Position numbers and translations under genes: made by a program. Below the pieces are notes generated by a model. It was not told the DNA's origin and did no database searches. It saw only the letters and a program-made list of their open reading frames with translations. A stretch of DNA of 64,000 bases from Clostridium massiliamazoniense (GTDB lineage: Bacteria; Bacillota; Clostridia; Clostridiales; Clostridiaceae). Shown piece after piece: positions 44,696 through 53,221 of the stretch (the first letter of the stretch is position 1; each line of letters starts with the position of its first letter). Location of the stretch: NCBI RefSeq assembly GCF_001403635.1, contig NZ_LN879468.1, positions 1-64,000 on the forward strand, written 5' to 3'.

Positions 44696-44764
44696 TTAAA
44701 TTCCTTCTTTCGTGTAAATAATATTATAGATAATTATAATCGTGGATAATTCTTATCTGTAATT

Positions 44765-44793
44765 AGAATACGACTTTTTTTGTTTTTTGTCAA
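44765..44793 (-). promoter_or_regulatory. Promoter of the PNPOx-like gene with adjacent repeat
   Basis: Minus-strand TTGACA (44793-44788), a 17-bp spacer and TATTCT (44770-44765). Just downstream is the imperfect repeat gataagaattatccacgatt / ataattatc, a possible site for the divergent Rrf2 regulator (inference). The rest of 44800-45026 shows only a weak module A-like remnant near 44886-44930. Confidence 0.6.
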
Positions 44794-45026
44794 TAGAATA
44801 TATTTCACTTCATGAACAGTGGTTGTAATATTACAATTTACTATAAGATGGAGGGAGATAGACTTTAGTTTATAGTACTTTTTTAATTCAAATGAAGCTT
44901 TAATTATATCTCAATTAAGACTAAGTTTTAGAGAAGGGATATATTTAATAATCAATGATTACCTTGAATGATAATAAATAATAGGATAGTATTAATAATA
45001 GACTATATAACAAAGGAGTATGAAAA

Positions 45027-45536
45027 ATGAAATTTTCAGTGGGAGTAGAATATGCAATACATTGTTTATTATATATGGTAAAATTACAGGAAGATAAACC
45101 TGTGGGAATCAGAGATTTAGCAACATTTCAAGGTATTTCTGAAACTTATTTATCAAAAGTATATGCAAAATTAAGTAAGTCAGGAATTGTAAAATCTGTT
45201 CCTGGTGTAAAGGGGGGCTATGCACTAGCTCGCAGTGCAGAAGAAATAACTTTCTGGGATATTATTGAAGCTGTGGAAGGAAAAGAATCATTTTTTCAAT
45301 GTGCAGAAATTAGACAAAATAATATATTAGTAGATAAAAATAATCTGCCAGATGAATATACAAAGTGTCCTTGTCTCATAAAAGTTGTAATGTTAGAAGC
45401 TGAAGATGAAATGAGAAAGTATTTAAGAACTAAAACTTTGGCATGGTTATATGACGAAGTATATAATAAGAAATTTTCGAAAGATGTGGAAGAAGCAACA
45501 ATTGGATGGTTTAGTAATAAAAGAGACTCTATATAG
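45027..45536 (+). CDS. Rrf2-family transcriptional regulator
   Basis: The 169-residue product begins MKFSVGVEYAIHCLLYM with the Rrf2 winged helix (VGIRDLATFQGISETYLSKVYAKLSKSGIVKSVPGVKGGYALAR). It has Cys92, Cys114 and Cys116 in the region where IscR/NsrR-type members hold an Fe-S cluster, though the spacing differs. It may thus sense redox or NO, or cluster status. AAAGGAG 10 nt before ATG. Divergent from the PNPOx-like flavoprotein, the likely target. A bidirectional terminator separates it from DUF956. Confidence 0.9.
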   Translation: MKFSVGVEYAIHCLLYMVKLQEDKPVGIRDLATFQGISETYLSKVYAKLSKSGIVKSVPGVKGGYALARSAEEITFWDIIEAVEGKESFFQCAEIRQNNILVDKNNLPDEYTKCPCLIKVVMLEAEDEMRKYLRTKTLAWLYDEVYNKKFSKDVEEATIGWFSNKRDSI

Positions 45537-45564
45537 ATTCGTGTAAAAACAATTTTATATAAAT

Positions 45565-45609
45565 AAAAAGAGTAAGTATTACATAAGTTGTAGTACTTAC
45601 TCTTTTTAT
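45565..45609. terminator. Bidirectional terminator between rrf2 and the PTS operon
   Basis: aaaaagagtaagtat (45565-45579) pairs with agtacttactcttttt (45592-45607); one internal asymmetry. Serves both convergent units. Confidence 0.85.
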
Positions 45610-45614
45610 TTATA

Positions 45615-45989
45615 TTAATTATTCTTAAATATAGGTTTTACTGTTCGTTTGACAACATCAAAAAAGCTTAGCGACTTAACCATACGATTTGAATCAACAT
45701 ATTTTCTAATGGTACGAAGTACTTTTTTGGTTTCTTTAGAAGAAAAAGAATAGGTACCATTTTTTTTGGTTTTAATTGCATATCGTGGTATCCATTTTCC
45801 TTTTAATATTACTGAGATAATAATATAATCAATTTCTTCCCAAGGAATTTGAATAAATTTTCGATAATCATTAGAATTATAAAATTCAAATCCTTTATCA
45901 CCAATCATTATTTTACCATAATCTGAAAGACCTGCAAAAGATGTTGCATCAACTACTAAATCAACTTTTGTATTAAGTGATTGAATCAT
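45615..45989 (-). CDS. DUF956 protein of the mannose-type PTS operon (ManO-like)
   Basis: The 124-residue product matches DUF956, a family found almost only next to mannose/fructose/sorbose PTS genes. Visible are NTKVDLVVDATSFAGL, GKIMIGDKGFEFYN, DYRKFIQIPWEEIDYI and SFSSKETKKVLRTIRKYV. Its fold looks PH-like and its function is unknown; regulation of the transporter has been suggested for related operons. AGAGG 8 nt before ATG. It is the last gene of the operon manX-manY-manZ-DUF956. Five of six arginine codons sampled are CGN, unlike the AGA-dominated flanks. Confidence 0.88.
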   Translation of the reverse strand: MIQSLNTKVDLVVDATSFAGLSDYGKIMIGDKGFEFYNSNDYRKFIQIPWEEIDYIIISVILKGKWIPRYAIKTKKNGTYSFSSKETKKVLRTIRKYVDSNRMVKSLSFFDVVKRTVKPIFKNN

Positions 45990-46180
45990 ACATTCTACCT
46001 CTTTTCTGCTAAATATATACCTTTATTTATATATTTCTAAAAAACTCAAGAAGCATTAGTAAAAAAATGATAAATATAATTGATATACTCATTAAATTTA
46101 ATCTTAAATTTTTTTATTTTCCTCTTAAAATTTCAAATTAAATATCTATTATTTTACGTAGTGATATAATAAATAGAATA

Positions 46181-47092
46181 TTACATTAAACCTATTAAAT
46201 GGAATATTATACCGATAATAAATAAAGAAAGAATGATAATAATAGGAGATATTTTTTTCTTAAGTAGCCACATACAAAGTAATGTTAATAATAATCCTGT
46301 AAGGCCTGGAATCAATGAATCCAAGTTATTTTGTAAAGTTGTAACTTTATCAGGAGTTAATGATAATCCAGCTGCTTGTTGTAATAAAGCTTCCTTAATA
46401 CCATTTGCTCCAGCAGGAAGACTACTCCAATCAATATAAGCACCTTTACTTAATTGAACAGATGAGATTACTGGTGTAAAGTTAATAGATATCCATCGAT
46501 TAACTAATGATCCTAAGATAAACATACCGAGTATAGATGCTCCTTTTGTAACATCTTGTAATAAACTACCTGATAAATCTTCTGTAATACGAGAACCTGC
46601 CTTATAGCCAAATTCTTGTGTATACCAAGTAAATATCATACGAATAATATTCCAACCTAAGAAAAATATGATTGGTCCTAATATATTACCACTCATAGCA
46701 AGTGAAGCACCTAATGCTCCTAATATAGGTCTAACAGTAAACCAGAAAACAGGATCTCCAATACCAGCTAAAGGTCCCATCATACCAACTTTAACTCCCT
46801 GAATAGTTACATCATCTACAGGCGTTCCATTTGCACGATCTTCTTCTAATGCTAATGTTACTCCAATAATAGGTGATGCTACATATGGATGAGTATTAAA
46901 AAATTCTAAGTGACGTGTTAATGCAGCTGCCCTTTCTTCTTTAGTCTTATATAATTTTTTTATTGCAGGTATTAAAGAGAAGGCCCAACCACCATTTTGC
47001 ATTCTTTCATAATTCCAAGATCCTTGAATAAAAAATGAACGCCACCAAATAGAAAAACGATCTTTTTTTGTTAATTTTATATTATTTCCCAT
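46181..47092 (-). CDS. manZ: PTS mannose/fructose/sorbose family IID component
   Basis: The 303-residue membrane protein partners IIC to form the sugar channel. It has the IID features WWRSFFIQGSWNYERMQNGGWAFSLIPAIKKLY, LEFFNTHPYVASPIIGVTLALEE and GVKVGMMGPLAGIGDPVFWFTVRPI. About four C-terminal membrane segments follow. I chose ATG 47092 because GGGAG lies about 11 nt upstream and the family begins shortly before KKDR; TTG 47125 overlaps the IIC stop. Most arginine codons are CGT/CGA. Confidence 0.93.
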   Translation of the reverse strand: MGNNIKLTKKDRFSIWWRSFFIQGSWNYERMQNGGWAFSLIPAIKKLYKTKEERAAALTRHLEFFNTHPYVASPIIGVTLALEEDRANGTPVDDVTIQGVKVGMMGPLAGIGDPVFWFTVRPILGALGASLAMSGNILGPIIFFLGWNIIRMIFTWYTQEFGYKAGSRITEDLSGSLLQDVTKGASILGMFILGSLVNRWISINFTPVISSVQLSKGAYIDWSSLPAGANGIKEALLQQAAGLSLTPDKVTTLQNNLDSLIPGLTGLLLTLLCMWLLKKKISPIIIILSLFIIGIIFHLIGLM

Positions 47093-47111
47093 TTTAGTTT
47101 TATCTCCCTTC

Positions 47112-47915
47112 TTAATATCTATCAATAATATCGCCTATTGGATCTCCCATATTTGATCCATCATTACCTGAACCACCTTTTTTACTAAGTGTTAAGTAAA
47201 TGAGAGCTAAAGCTACACCAATTGCACCTAATCCCATAAGTGTAATTTGTGAAATAGTTGCTAATACAAAGCCAATTGCAAAGAATGGCCATACTTCTTT
47301 TGTTGCCATCATATTAATTACCATTGCATAACCAACAGCAACAACCATTCCACCACCTATTGCTAAACCATCTGTTAACCAAGCTGGCATTGAAGTAAGT
47401 AATGTACGAATAGGTCCAGCACCTATTATTAATATTAATGCAGCTGGAAGTGCTATACGTATACCTTGCATACAAATAGCGATAATATGCCACATTTCAA
47501 CTTTTCTTATATTTCCTTCTTTAGCGGCAGCATCCATAAAATGCACAAATGCTGTAGCAATTGTACGACAAATAATTGTTAGTAATAATCCTGCAACTGC
47601 TAGTGGAATTGCTATAGCAATGGCTGAAGAAATTCCACTTTGTCCTTCGCCACTAAGAACTAGGATAATTGCAGCTGCAATGGATGCTAATGCTACGTCA
47701 GGTGCTACAGCAGCACCTATATTTGCCCAACCTAAGGCAATCATTTGAAGACTACCTCCTAAGATTAAACATGGTACTAAATTTCCTGTAACTAATCCAA
47801 TTAAAGTACAAGCAACTAAAGGTTGATGAAATTGGAATTCATCTAAAATTCCTCCCATTCCAGCTAAAAATGCAACAAAGATAACTAATATTATTTGAAA
47901 TATATTTAAATCCAC
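47112..47915 (-). CDS. manY: PTS mannose/fructose/sorbose family IIC component
   Basis: The 267-residue membrane protein has about seven hydrophobic segments and the IIC signatures LAGMGGILDEFQFHQPLVACTLIGLVTGN, GGSLQMIALGWANIGAAVAPDVALAS and FAIGFVLA. It forms the permease with IID. Start is GTG with GGGGG about 9-10 nt upstream. The stop is about 20 bp before the chosen IID start. It lies 38 bp after manX, within one operon. Confidence 0.94.
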   Translation of the reverse strand: MDLNIFQIILVIFVAFLAGMGGILDEFQFHQPLVACTLIGLVTGNLVPCLILGGSLQMIALGWANIGAAVAPDVALASIAAAIILVLSGEGQSGISSAIAIAIPLAVAGLLLTIICRTIATAFVHFMDAAAKEGNIRKVEMWHIIAICMQGIRIALPAALILIIGAGPIRTLLTSMPAWLTDGLAIGGGMVVAVGYAMVINMMATKEVWPFFAIGFVLATISQITLMGLGAIGVALALIYLTLSKKGGSGNDGSNMGDPIGDIIDRY

Positions 47916-47952
47916 TATTTTTAATCCCCCTTTTTTATTAAAATAATATAAA

Positions 47953-48930
47953 TTATTTTAATTTGTTTAATTCTTCTTGTGCCTTTTTTAGAATTTCATT
48001 CATATTTCCTTTTGAATCATTTGGAACCTTACGGACATCAAAATTTAATCCAATATCTTTAAGTTTATTAAAGGCATCAACATCCCTTTGACTGAAAGCA
48101 AGGACTTTATTTGGTTGAACCTTACCTGGAGAATGAGCCATAGAGCCAACATTAACTGTCTTTATAGGTACTCCCCCTTCTACTGCTCTAAGTAAATCTT
48201 CTGGGTTTTCAAAAAGAAGTAATGCACGTTGTCCACCAAAATGTTTATCATCTTTTGCAAGCTTAATCATTTGACTAACTGGGACAGTATGAGCTTTAAC
48301 TCCTGGAGGAGCTGCTTGTTGAATTAATTTTTTACGAAGTTCATCTTTAGCTACATCATCTGATACAATAATAATTCTTGTTGGTTTCATAGCTTTTGTC
48401 CAAGCGGTTGCTACTTGTCCATGAAGTAAACGTGAATCAATACGAGTTAAAACATATTCAAAAGATCCAGGCGCACCTATATTAGATTGTTGAGTAGGAT
48501 TTACAGAACAGTTATTAGAATTTATTGCTTCTAAAGATGTTGGCTTAACTTTAATTCCTTCTCTAGATGTTTTTATAATACTAGCTGCAATTTCTTGTGC
48601 TGATTCCATTGATAAACGTGAAGCATAAGCTTCAATGACCATTGGTAAATTCATACCAGTTATAACGGCCCAGTTATCTTTGTGTTCTTCGATTAAATTA
48701 TCTACTTGATTAAATGGTGTTCCTCCCCAAAGATCAACTAAGAATAAAACCTCATCTTGGTTGTCAAAGGATGCAATTGCTTTTTTCATTTTTACTTTAA
48801 TATCATCAGGCCCTTCACTAGGCATCAATGTAACAGCTTGTACATTTTTTTGTTCTCCAAAAATCATTGCAGCTGATTGTAAAATACCTTTAGCAAAATC
48901 TCCGTGACTTGCAAGAATAATTCCTACCAT
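47953..48930 (-). CDS. manX: PTS mannose-family IIAB component
   Basis: The 325-residue cytosolic phosphocarrier has a IIA domain (1-135) with phosphorylated His9 in IILASHGDF and LVDLWGGTPFNQ. An alanine/asparagine linker follows (about 136-155), then a IIB domain (about 157-325) with the phosphorylated His170 in RIDSRLLHGQVATAW. Phosphate passes from HPr to IIA to IIB to sugar. Two adjacent ATGs (48933, 48930); the second has better spacing to AGGAGG. It is first in the operon. A weak cre-like site lies about 260 bp upstream. Confidence 0.95.
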   Translation of the reverse strand: MVGIILASHGDFAKGILQSAAMIFGEQKNVQAVTLMPSEGPDDIKVKMKKAIASFDNQDEVLFLVDLWGGTPFNQVDNLIEEHKDNWAVITGMNLPMVIEAYASRLSMESAQEIAASIIKTSREGIKVKPTSLEAINSNNCSVNPTQQSNIGAPGSFEYVLTRIDSRLLHGQVATAWTKAMKPTRIIIVSDDVAKDELRKKLIQQAAPPGVKAHTVPVSQMIKLAKDDKHFGGQRALLLFENPEDLLRAVEGGVPIKTVNVGSMAHSPGKVQPNKVLAFSQRDVDAFNKLKDIGLNFDVRKVPNDSKGNMNEILKKAQEELNKLK

Positions 48931-48933
48931 CAT

Positions 48934-49782
48934 ATACCTCCTATTTTTATTTGTAATATAAAATTTATAAATAAGTTCTAAAAAATATAATTAAGATTAA
49001 TAATTATATTTTTGATATTAAAAATATTCTAAGCTTAATTAACTAAAATTTTTGAATATTATCTTATAACTTTGTAATAGAAGTTTTTAAAAAAATTAAT
49101 TAATTATTTTAAATAATATATGTCAAAAGTTAGCTAAATTAAATAATAATCTATTTATATTTTGTTATGTTTATATCTTGATTATTTTTATACAGTTAAC
49201 GGTTACAAAAAATCATTTTTTTATTTAGATTTATTATTTAAATAATTTGACATTACGTAAAACTATTGTTAAAAAATAATCTTATAATACAAAAACTTAT
49301 TAATATATTTATTATTTTAAGATTTTACATATCTACATAAAAATTTAATGCTTAGAATTTATTTTTAATAATCTATTTTTTATAATACATAAATTACCAA
49401 TAAAATACAAATTTATAATTTTATTAAAACGTCAAAAAATAATATTGATAATATTAAATTGTTAAAAAATATACCTAATTAATATTAAATTATTAAATTA
49501 TTAGAGAAAATAATAAAATTATAATAAAATATTTTTATTGAAAATTATTACAAATTTTAAAAAATAGTAATGATAAGAATATCTAAATAATAAAATAGTA
49601 TTATTAAGTTATATACAGCGCTCTAATTAAAGTTAAGTTTTATTGACTATATTTATATAAAATAGCATACGTAGTTAATATGTCGATAAATAATAATAAA
49701 TTAAGGGAAAAAAACATTAAATTTATGAGAGTGGAAAAGTTAGAAAATTAAATTTTATATAGTGTTTTTTAAGAGCAAAAAA
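48934..49782. other. Long AT-rich intergenic region upstream of manX
   Basis: About 850 bp with very low GC and no convincing coding frame on either strand. On the minus strand tgtaaccgttaact (49206-49193) is a partial match (12 of 14) to the CcpA cre consensus and may give catabolite control of the PTS operon. I found no -24/-12 sigma-54 promoter. No known RNA family recognised. Confidence 0.45.
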
Positions 49783-49828
49783 AGAAGCTTATCAGATTGA
49801 TTATTTAATCAATCTGATATAGCTTCTC
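49783..49828 (-). terminator. Terminator of the coiled-coil gene pair
   Basis: gaagcttatcagattgatt (49783-49801) pairs with aatcaatctgatatagcttc (49807-49826), with a one-base bulge; T run on the minus strand. Confidence 0.88.
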
Positions 49829-49830
49829 TT

Positions 49831-50121
49831 TTATTGATTTTTTTCTTGTTCTAATTGAGTATTTAAATTATTCACGTTAGAAGTTTTAGCAGTTATATGA
49901 GAATTTATTTTATTTAATTCAGATTGTTTAGCCTCTAGGTCTTGTAATGATTTTTCATATTCATACTTAGTGCTATTGTATTGGGATTCAGTAACACCAG
50001 GTGATAGAGATTCACCAAATAGATTTCCGAAACCAAGCATAAATAGAATAATAAAAGTATTTATTATATATTTTTTTATTTTTTTCTTAGAATTATTATT
50101 TTTTTGTAAGTTTAAACCCAT
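49831..50121 (-). CDS. Small exported coiled-coil protein
   Basis: The 96-residue product has a basic N-terminus (NNNSKKKIKKY), one hydrophobic segment (about 19-38) and an extracytoplasmic helical part with heptad-like Leu/Ile spacing (YEYEKSLQDLEAKQSELNKI). ATG with AGGGGGG 5 nt upstream, only 9 bp after the upstream gene's stop, so cotranscribed. Its coiled coil resembles that of its upstream neighbour (both have S-x-Y-N and K-x-L-x-x-L-E-x-K patterns), as if it were a shortened sister lacking the C-terminal domain. No family recognised. Confidence 0.65.
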   Translation of the reverse strand: MGLNLQKNNNSKKKIKKYIINTFIILFMLGFGNLFGESLSPGVTESQYNSTKYEYEKSLQDLEAKQSELNKINSHITAKTSNVNNLNTQLEQEKNQ

Positions 50122-50130
50122 TATATCCCC

Positions 50131-50757
50131 CTATTTATAGCAAGTTTGACAAGCTGTTAATCCAGCATTTTTAGCTTGTTCTAAAGTAACTTGGACTGAT
50201 GTTTTAGAATTTCCACATTTGCTTTTATTATGATATTTTTTCCCAGTAGCTGTTTTCCAAACCATTTGTCCTATAGGACTACTTTGAGCACTAGAAGAAT
50301 TTTCATTTGATTTATTACCTGTTGAATTAGTATTAGAGTTATTATTGCTGTTTGTATTAGATTCTTTATTTTTTTCTATAGTAATGTTATCTAATTCAGC
50401 CTTAGTAATTCTATCTTGTTCAGCTTTCTTTTCATTTTCTATTCGTTCATTTTCTAGCCTTTCAGCTTCTAGCTTAGCTAATTTTTCTTTTTCTTCTCTA
50501 GCATTAATAAGAGAAGTAATTTCTGTTGATATTTTATTTTCCTCAATTTCTAAATTAGCTAAAGATTGTTTTTTTGAATTTAATTCTTGTTCAATGCTTT
50601 CAATTTTAGAAGTGGTTTGTTTTTTGTGAGACAATAAGGTATTATAGTCTGCACTAGAAATTGTTCCGTTAAATCCAATAATAGCACCAGTTATTATTGA
50701 TATTGCAGAACCAAGTAGTAGTTTTTTGTGTTTTTGTAATCTTTTTTTTAGATTCAA
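50131..50757 (-). CDS. Exported coiled-coil protein with C-terminal Cys/His motif domain
   Basis: The 208-residue product has a signal anchor (about 12-30, KKLLLGSAISIITGAIIGF), a long coiled coil (about 35-125, many E/K/L), and an Asn/Ser linker (about 130-160). The C-terminal module is VWKTATGKKYHNKSKCGNSK then TLEQAKNAGLTACQTCYK. This YHxxxxC...LEEAxxxGxxxCxxC pattern recurs at the end of many secreted proteins and nucleases of Gram-positives and phages and probably binds a metal (established pattern, unknown role). Start ATG follows AAGGGGGAATT. It leads a two-gene operon. Confidence 0.75.
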   Translation of the reverse strand: MNLKKRLQKHKKLLLGSAISIITGAIIGFNGTISSADYNTLLSHKKQTTSKIESIEQELNSKKQSLANLEIEENKISTEITSLINAREEKEKLAKLEAERLENERIENEKKAEQDRITKAELDNITIEKNKESNTNSNNNSNTNSTGNKSNENSSSAQSSPIGQMVWKTATGKKYHNKSKCGNSKTSVQVTLEQAKNAGLTACQTCYK

Positions 50758-50909
50758 GAAAATTCCCCCTTAAATATAAAAATACTACAATATTTTATCT
50801 TATTTAATACATTTAATGGATTAATTTACATATATTTAATTAATAATTTAAAAAAAAGATATAAACAAACTATATGTTATTAGAAAAATTTAAGTTTTAA
50901 TAAAAAAAT

Positions 50910-50947
50910 AAAGCTATACATTTGAATTTTATCAATGTATAGCTTTA
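50910..50947 (-). terminator. Terminator downstream of the broken membrane-protein gene
   Basis: aaagctatacatt (50910-50922) pairs with aatgtatagcttt (50934-50946). On the minus strand it follows the pseudogene stop at 50956 and has a T run. Confidence 0.75.
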
Positions 50948-50955
50948 GTAATTAT

Positions 50956-51290
50956 TTATGTAATTAATAAATTGTTATTGTTAGAATTTAAAGAATAAAG
51001 TTTTATATAGATACAAATTAATCTAACAACAATCATTGCTATTGTAAAATATATAAAAGAAGTAGAAATCACATTAGGATTTATGTGATGTTTAATAATA
51101 AATTGGATACTTGCTGTAGGATTCCATTTAGTTATATATTGAGCTAAAAATATTTTAAATCCAACATTTATAATCCATAAAAATAAATATGGGAGCGTAC
51201 ATTTAACCTAATAGCAAACTTTCTTTCTTTAAGTTGAAATATAGCTAGTAATAAAAGAGCTACGATTAAAATCCAACTCTGTAAATTCAT
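50956..51290 (-). pseudogene. Frameshifted small membrane-protein gene
   Basis: On the minus strand ATG 51290, with GGAAG 8 nt upstream, opens a hydrophobic frame (MNLQSWILIVALLLLAIFQL) that stops near 51170. The next frame continues without a break from about 51205, giving LPYLFLWIINVGFKIFLAQY and a third membrane segment (STSFIYFTIAMIVVRLICIY) to a stop at 50956. The two join into one roughly 110-residue, three-helix protein if one indel near 51205 is corrected. A terminator follows. Family unknown. Confidence 0.55.
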
Positions 51291-51485
51291 AATAAAAGCT
51301 TCCATTCATTATTATGAATTAATTATATTTTATATTTAAAAGAAAGTAGTCTATATTAAGTAATACAAGAAGTAATGAAATCCTATTACCATATACATGA
51401 TTAAAGTCATATATATAAGATAATGATATTATTTGTTTATCAGAGATAGGATTAAGAAAAGGGATATTGAAAGAGATTTTGACAC
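51291..51485. other. Intergenic region with no evident gene
   Basis: AT-rich sequence upstream of the broken membrane-protein gene and downstream of the HxlR gene. No well-supported frame or hairpin seen. Confidence 0.35.
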
Positions 51486-51842
51486 TTATTCAGTTAATTT
51501 TTCTTTGGTTTCTTTATATATATTTCCCCACTCAAACATTTTTTCTATTACTGGACTTAATTTATTACCAAGTTCTGTTAATTCATATTCTACTCTTGGT
51601 GGTACTTCAGGATAAATTGTTCTTTTAACTATTAAGTCTTTTTCGAGCTCTCTTAATTGTAAAGTTAACATTCTATGAGTAATTTTAGGCATGAGTTTTT
51701 GAAGTTCACTAAACCTCATTTTCCCATTTAGAAGCTTATATATTATGACTCCTTTCCATTTTCCTCCTATTATTTTTAAAGCTAGTTCCACTGAACATTC
51801 AGTATTTTCTTTTAAAACTTTTTGATAATATGTATCATTCAT
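51486..51842 (-). CDS. HxlR-family transcriptional regulator
   Basis: The 118-residue winged-helix protein is typical in size: CSVELALKIIGGKWKGVIIYKLLNGKMRFSELQKLMPKITHRMLTLQLRELEKDLIVKRTIYPEVPPRVEYELTELG is the hallmark core. Cys16 lies where YodB/HypR-type members carry their redox-sensing cysteine near the N-terminus. It is transcribed divergently from a nitroreductase gene, the classical arrangement for HxlR regulators controlling quinone or electrophile detoxification. GGAGG lies 12 nt before ATG, slightly long. Confidence 0.92.
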   Translation of the reverse strand: MNDTYYQKVLKENTECSVELALKIIGGKWKGVIIYKLLNGKMRFSELQKLMPKITHRMLTLQLRELEKDLIVKRTIYPEVPPRVEYELTELGNKLSPVIEKMFEWGNIYKETKEKLTE

Positions 51843-52048
51843 TTTATGTTTAATCCTCCTTTAATAGTTTAAATTTTAATTTATTTTTATTTTCAGTTCT
51901 AAAGATAAATATTTTATATAATATGTAATTACATAAGCTATAATATTAAATTCTCTTGTTTTATACTAAGTATAAAAAATATACCTTATATAAATTTTAT
52001 CATAATATATAAAAAATGTGCAGTATTTTCTTTTTCTTTCTGAGAATA

Positions 52049-52094
52049 TATAATTAGCTTAAGTTAATAATAATTATTAGCTTAAGCTAATTAT
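52049..52094. promoter_or_regulatory. Probable HxlR operator (nested palindromes)
   Basis: Two copies of TAGCTTAAG (52054-52062 and 52079-52087) lie 25 bp apart in the divergent intergenic region. The second is part of the palindrome TTAGCTTAAGCTAA, and together they form the long inverted repeat taattagcttaag...cttaagctaatta. The position between regulator and nitroreductase fits an operator; binding is inferred. 51843-52048 otherwise holds only AT-rich promoter sequence. Confidence 0.6.
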
Positions 52095-52152
52095 TTCTTT
52101 AGTAAAATAAAATTTTAAATAATAGGAAAAACACATTTAAAGGAGAAACTAT

Positions 52153-52830
52153 ATGGATAAAAATTCAATTAAAGAACAAGTTTTAAATGCATTTAACTTC
52201 AGACATGCTTGTAAAGAATTTGATGCAACTAAAAAAATATCAGATGACGATTTTAACTTTATTTTAGAAACTGGAAGACTTTCACCAAGTTCATTAGGTC
52301 TTGAACCTTGGAAATTTTTAATAGTTCAAAATGAGGATTTAAGAAAACAATTAAAAGAAGTGTCTTGGGGAGCTCAAGGACAACTTCCAACTGCTAGTCA
52401 TTATGTAATTTTCTTAACAAGAAATAAAAATGAGCTTAGTTATAATTCTCAATATGTTAGAGATATGTTTGAAAATGTTCACCATATGCCTAAAGAAGTT
52501 GCAAATGCTATAATTGAAAAAATGGAAGATTTCCAAAAAAATGATGCTAAAGTATTGGATAGCGAAAGAGGAATAGAAGATTGGTCTTCTAAACAATGTT
52601 ACATAGCAATGGGTAACATGATGACTTCTGCAGCTATGATAGGTATAGATTCATGTCCAATAGAAGGATATCACAGAGATTCAGTTGAAAAAATATTAGC
52701 TGATGCTAATCTTTTAGATAAAAGTAAATTTACAGTTGCTTGTATGACTGCTTTTGGATACAGAAAGAATGAACCAAAAAGAGCAAAAACAAGACAATCT
52801 ATGGAAGAGATAGTTACTTTCGTTAAATAA
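52153..52830 (+). CDS. Nitroreductase family protein, copy 2
   Basis: The 225-residue FMN-dependent oxidoreductase is paralogous to the one at 34289: RHACKEFDATKKISDDDF, TGRLSPSSLGLEPWKFLIV, SWGAQGQLPTASHYVI, AMGNMMTSAAMIGIDSCPIEGYH and TAFGYRKNEPKRAKTR. It likely reduces nitro compounds or quinones with NAD(P)H. AAAGGAG 7 nt before ATG. Probably repressed by the divergent HxlR protein and induced by electrophiles (inference). Confidence 0.93.
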   Translation: MDKNSIKEQVLNAFNFRHACKEFDATKKISDDDFNFILETGRLSPSSLGLEPWKFLIVQNEDLRKQLKEVSWGAQGQLPTASHYVIFLTRNKNELSYNSQYVRDMFENVHHMPKEVANAIIEKMEDFQKNDAKVLDSERGIEDWSSKQCYIAMGNMMTSAAMIGIDSCPIEGYHRDSVEKILADANLLDKSKFTVACMTAFGYRKNEPKRAKTRQSMEEIVTFVK

Positions 52831-52846
52831 TAAATAATTATAATAG

Positions 52847-52890
52847 AGCTATATCAAGAGAGTTAAGTCGGCTTTGATATAGCTTTTTTA
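52847..52890 (+). terminator. Terminator after nitroreductase copy 2
   Basis: agctatatcaa (52847-52857) pairs with ttgatatagct (52874-52884), with a T run. Confidence 0.88.
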
Positions 52891-52930
52891 TTTTATATAA
52901 ATACATAAAAATTTATTTGAACTTTTATCT

Positions 52931-53048
52931 TTATATTTCTTTTTTATAATAAGTTTTTTTATAGTTATCTAACATAAGTATTACTTCTCCTACTGTATAA
53001 GAACTATTACTTAAAGATATATTTATATCAAAATCAGTTAATTTAATT
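52931..53048 (-). pseudogene. Possible 3' remnant of a gene
   Basis: On the minus strand an open stretch reads IKLTDFDINISLSNSS then YTVGEVILMLDNYKKTYYKK to a stop, with protein-like composition and no start codon upstream. It may be the tail of a deleted gene. Evidence is composition only. The rest of 52891-53221 holds nothing else I can name apart from the leader of the next gene. Confidence 0.3.
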
Positions 53049-53221
53049 AGTTAGAATATAATTTAATATTAAAAAGTATCTTAGAAATAAAAAGTATTAC
53101 TAAAAATTATTTTAGTAGTATTTTTTTATCTATTAAGAGTAATTATTGTAACTTTATATAAATGTGGATGTAATAAAGAAATAGTAATATTAAATGTGAA
53201 TAAAATGTAAAGGAGATTATT

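Noticed and set aside
44886-44930. Another module A copy upstream of the Rrf2 gene
   Set aside because: attcaaatgaagctttaatt and atctcaattaagact are reminiscent of the 3' hairpin, but the pairing is mostly lost and the match could arise by chance in AT-rich sequence.
48934-49782. A sigma-54 (-24/-12) promoter for the mannose PTS operon
   Set aside because: No TGGCAC-N5-TTGC match was found on the minus strand, and no LevR/ManR-type activator gene is adjacent.
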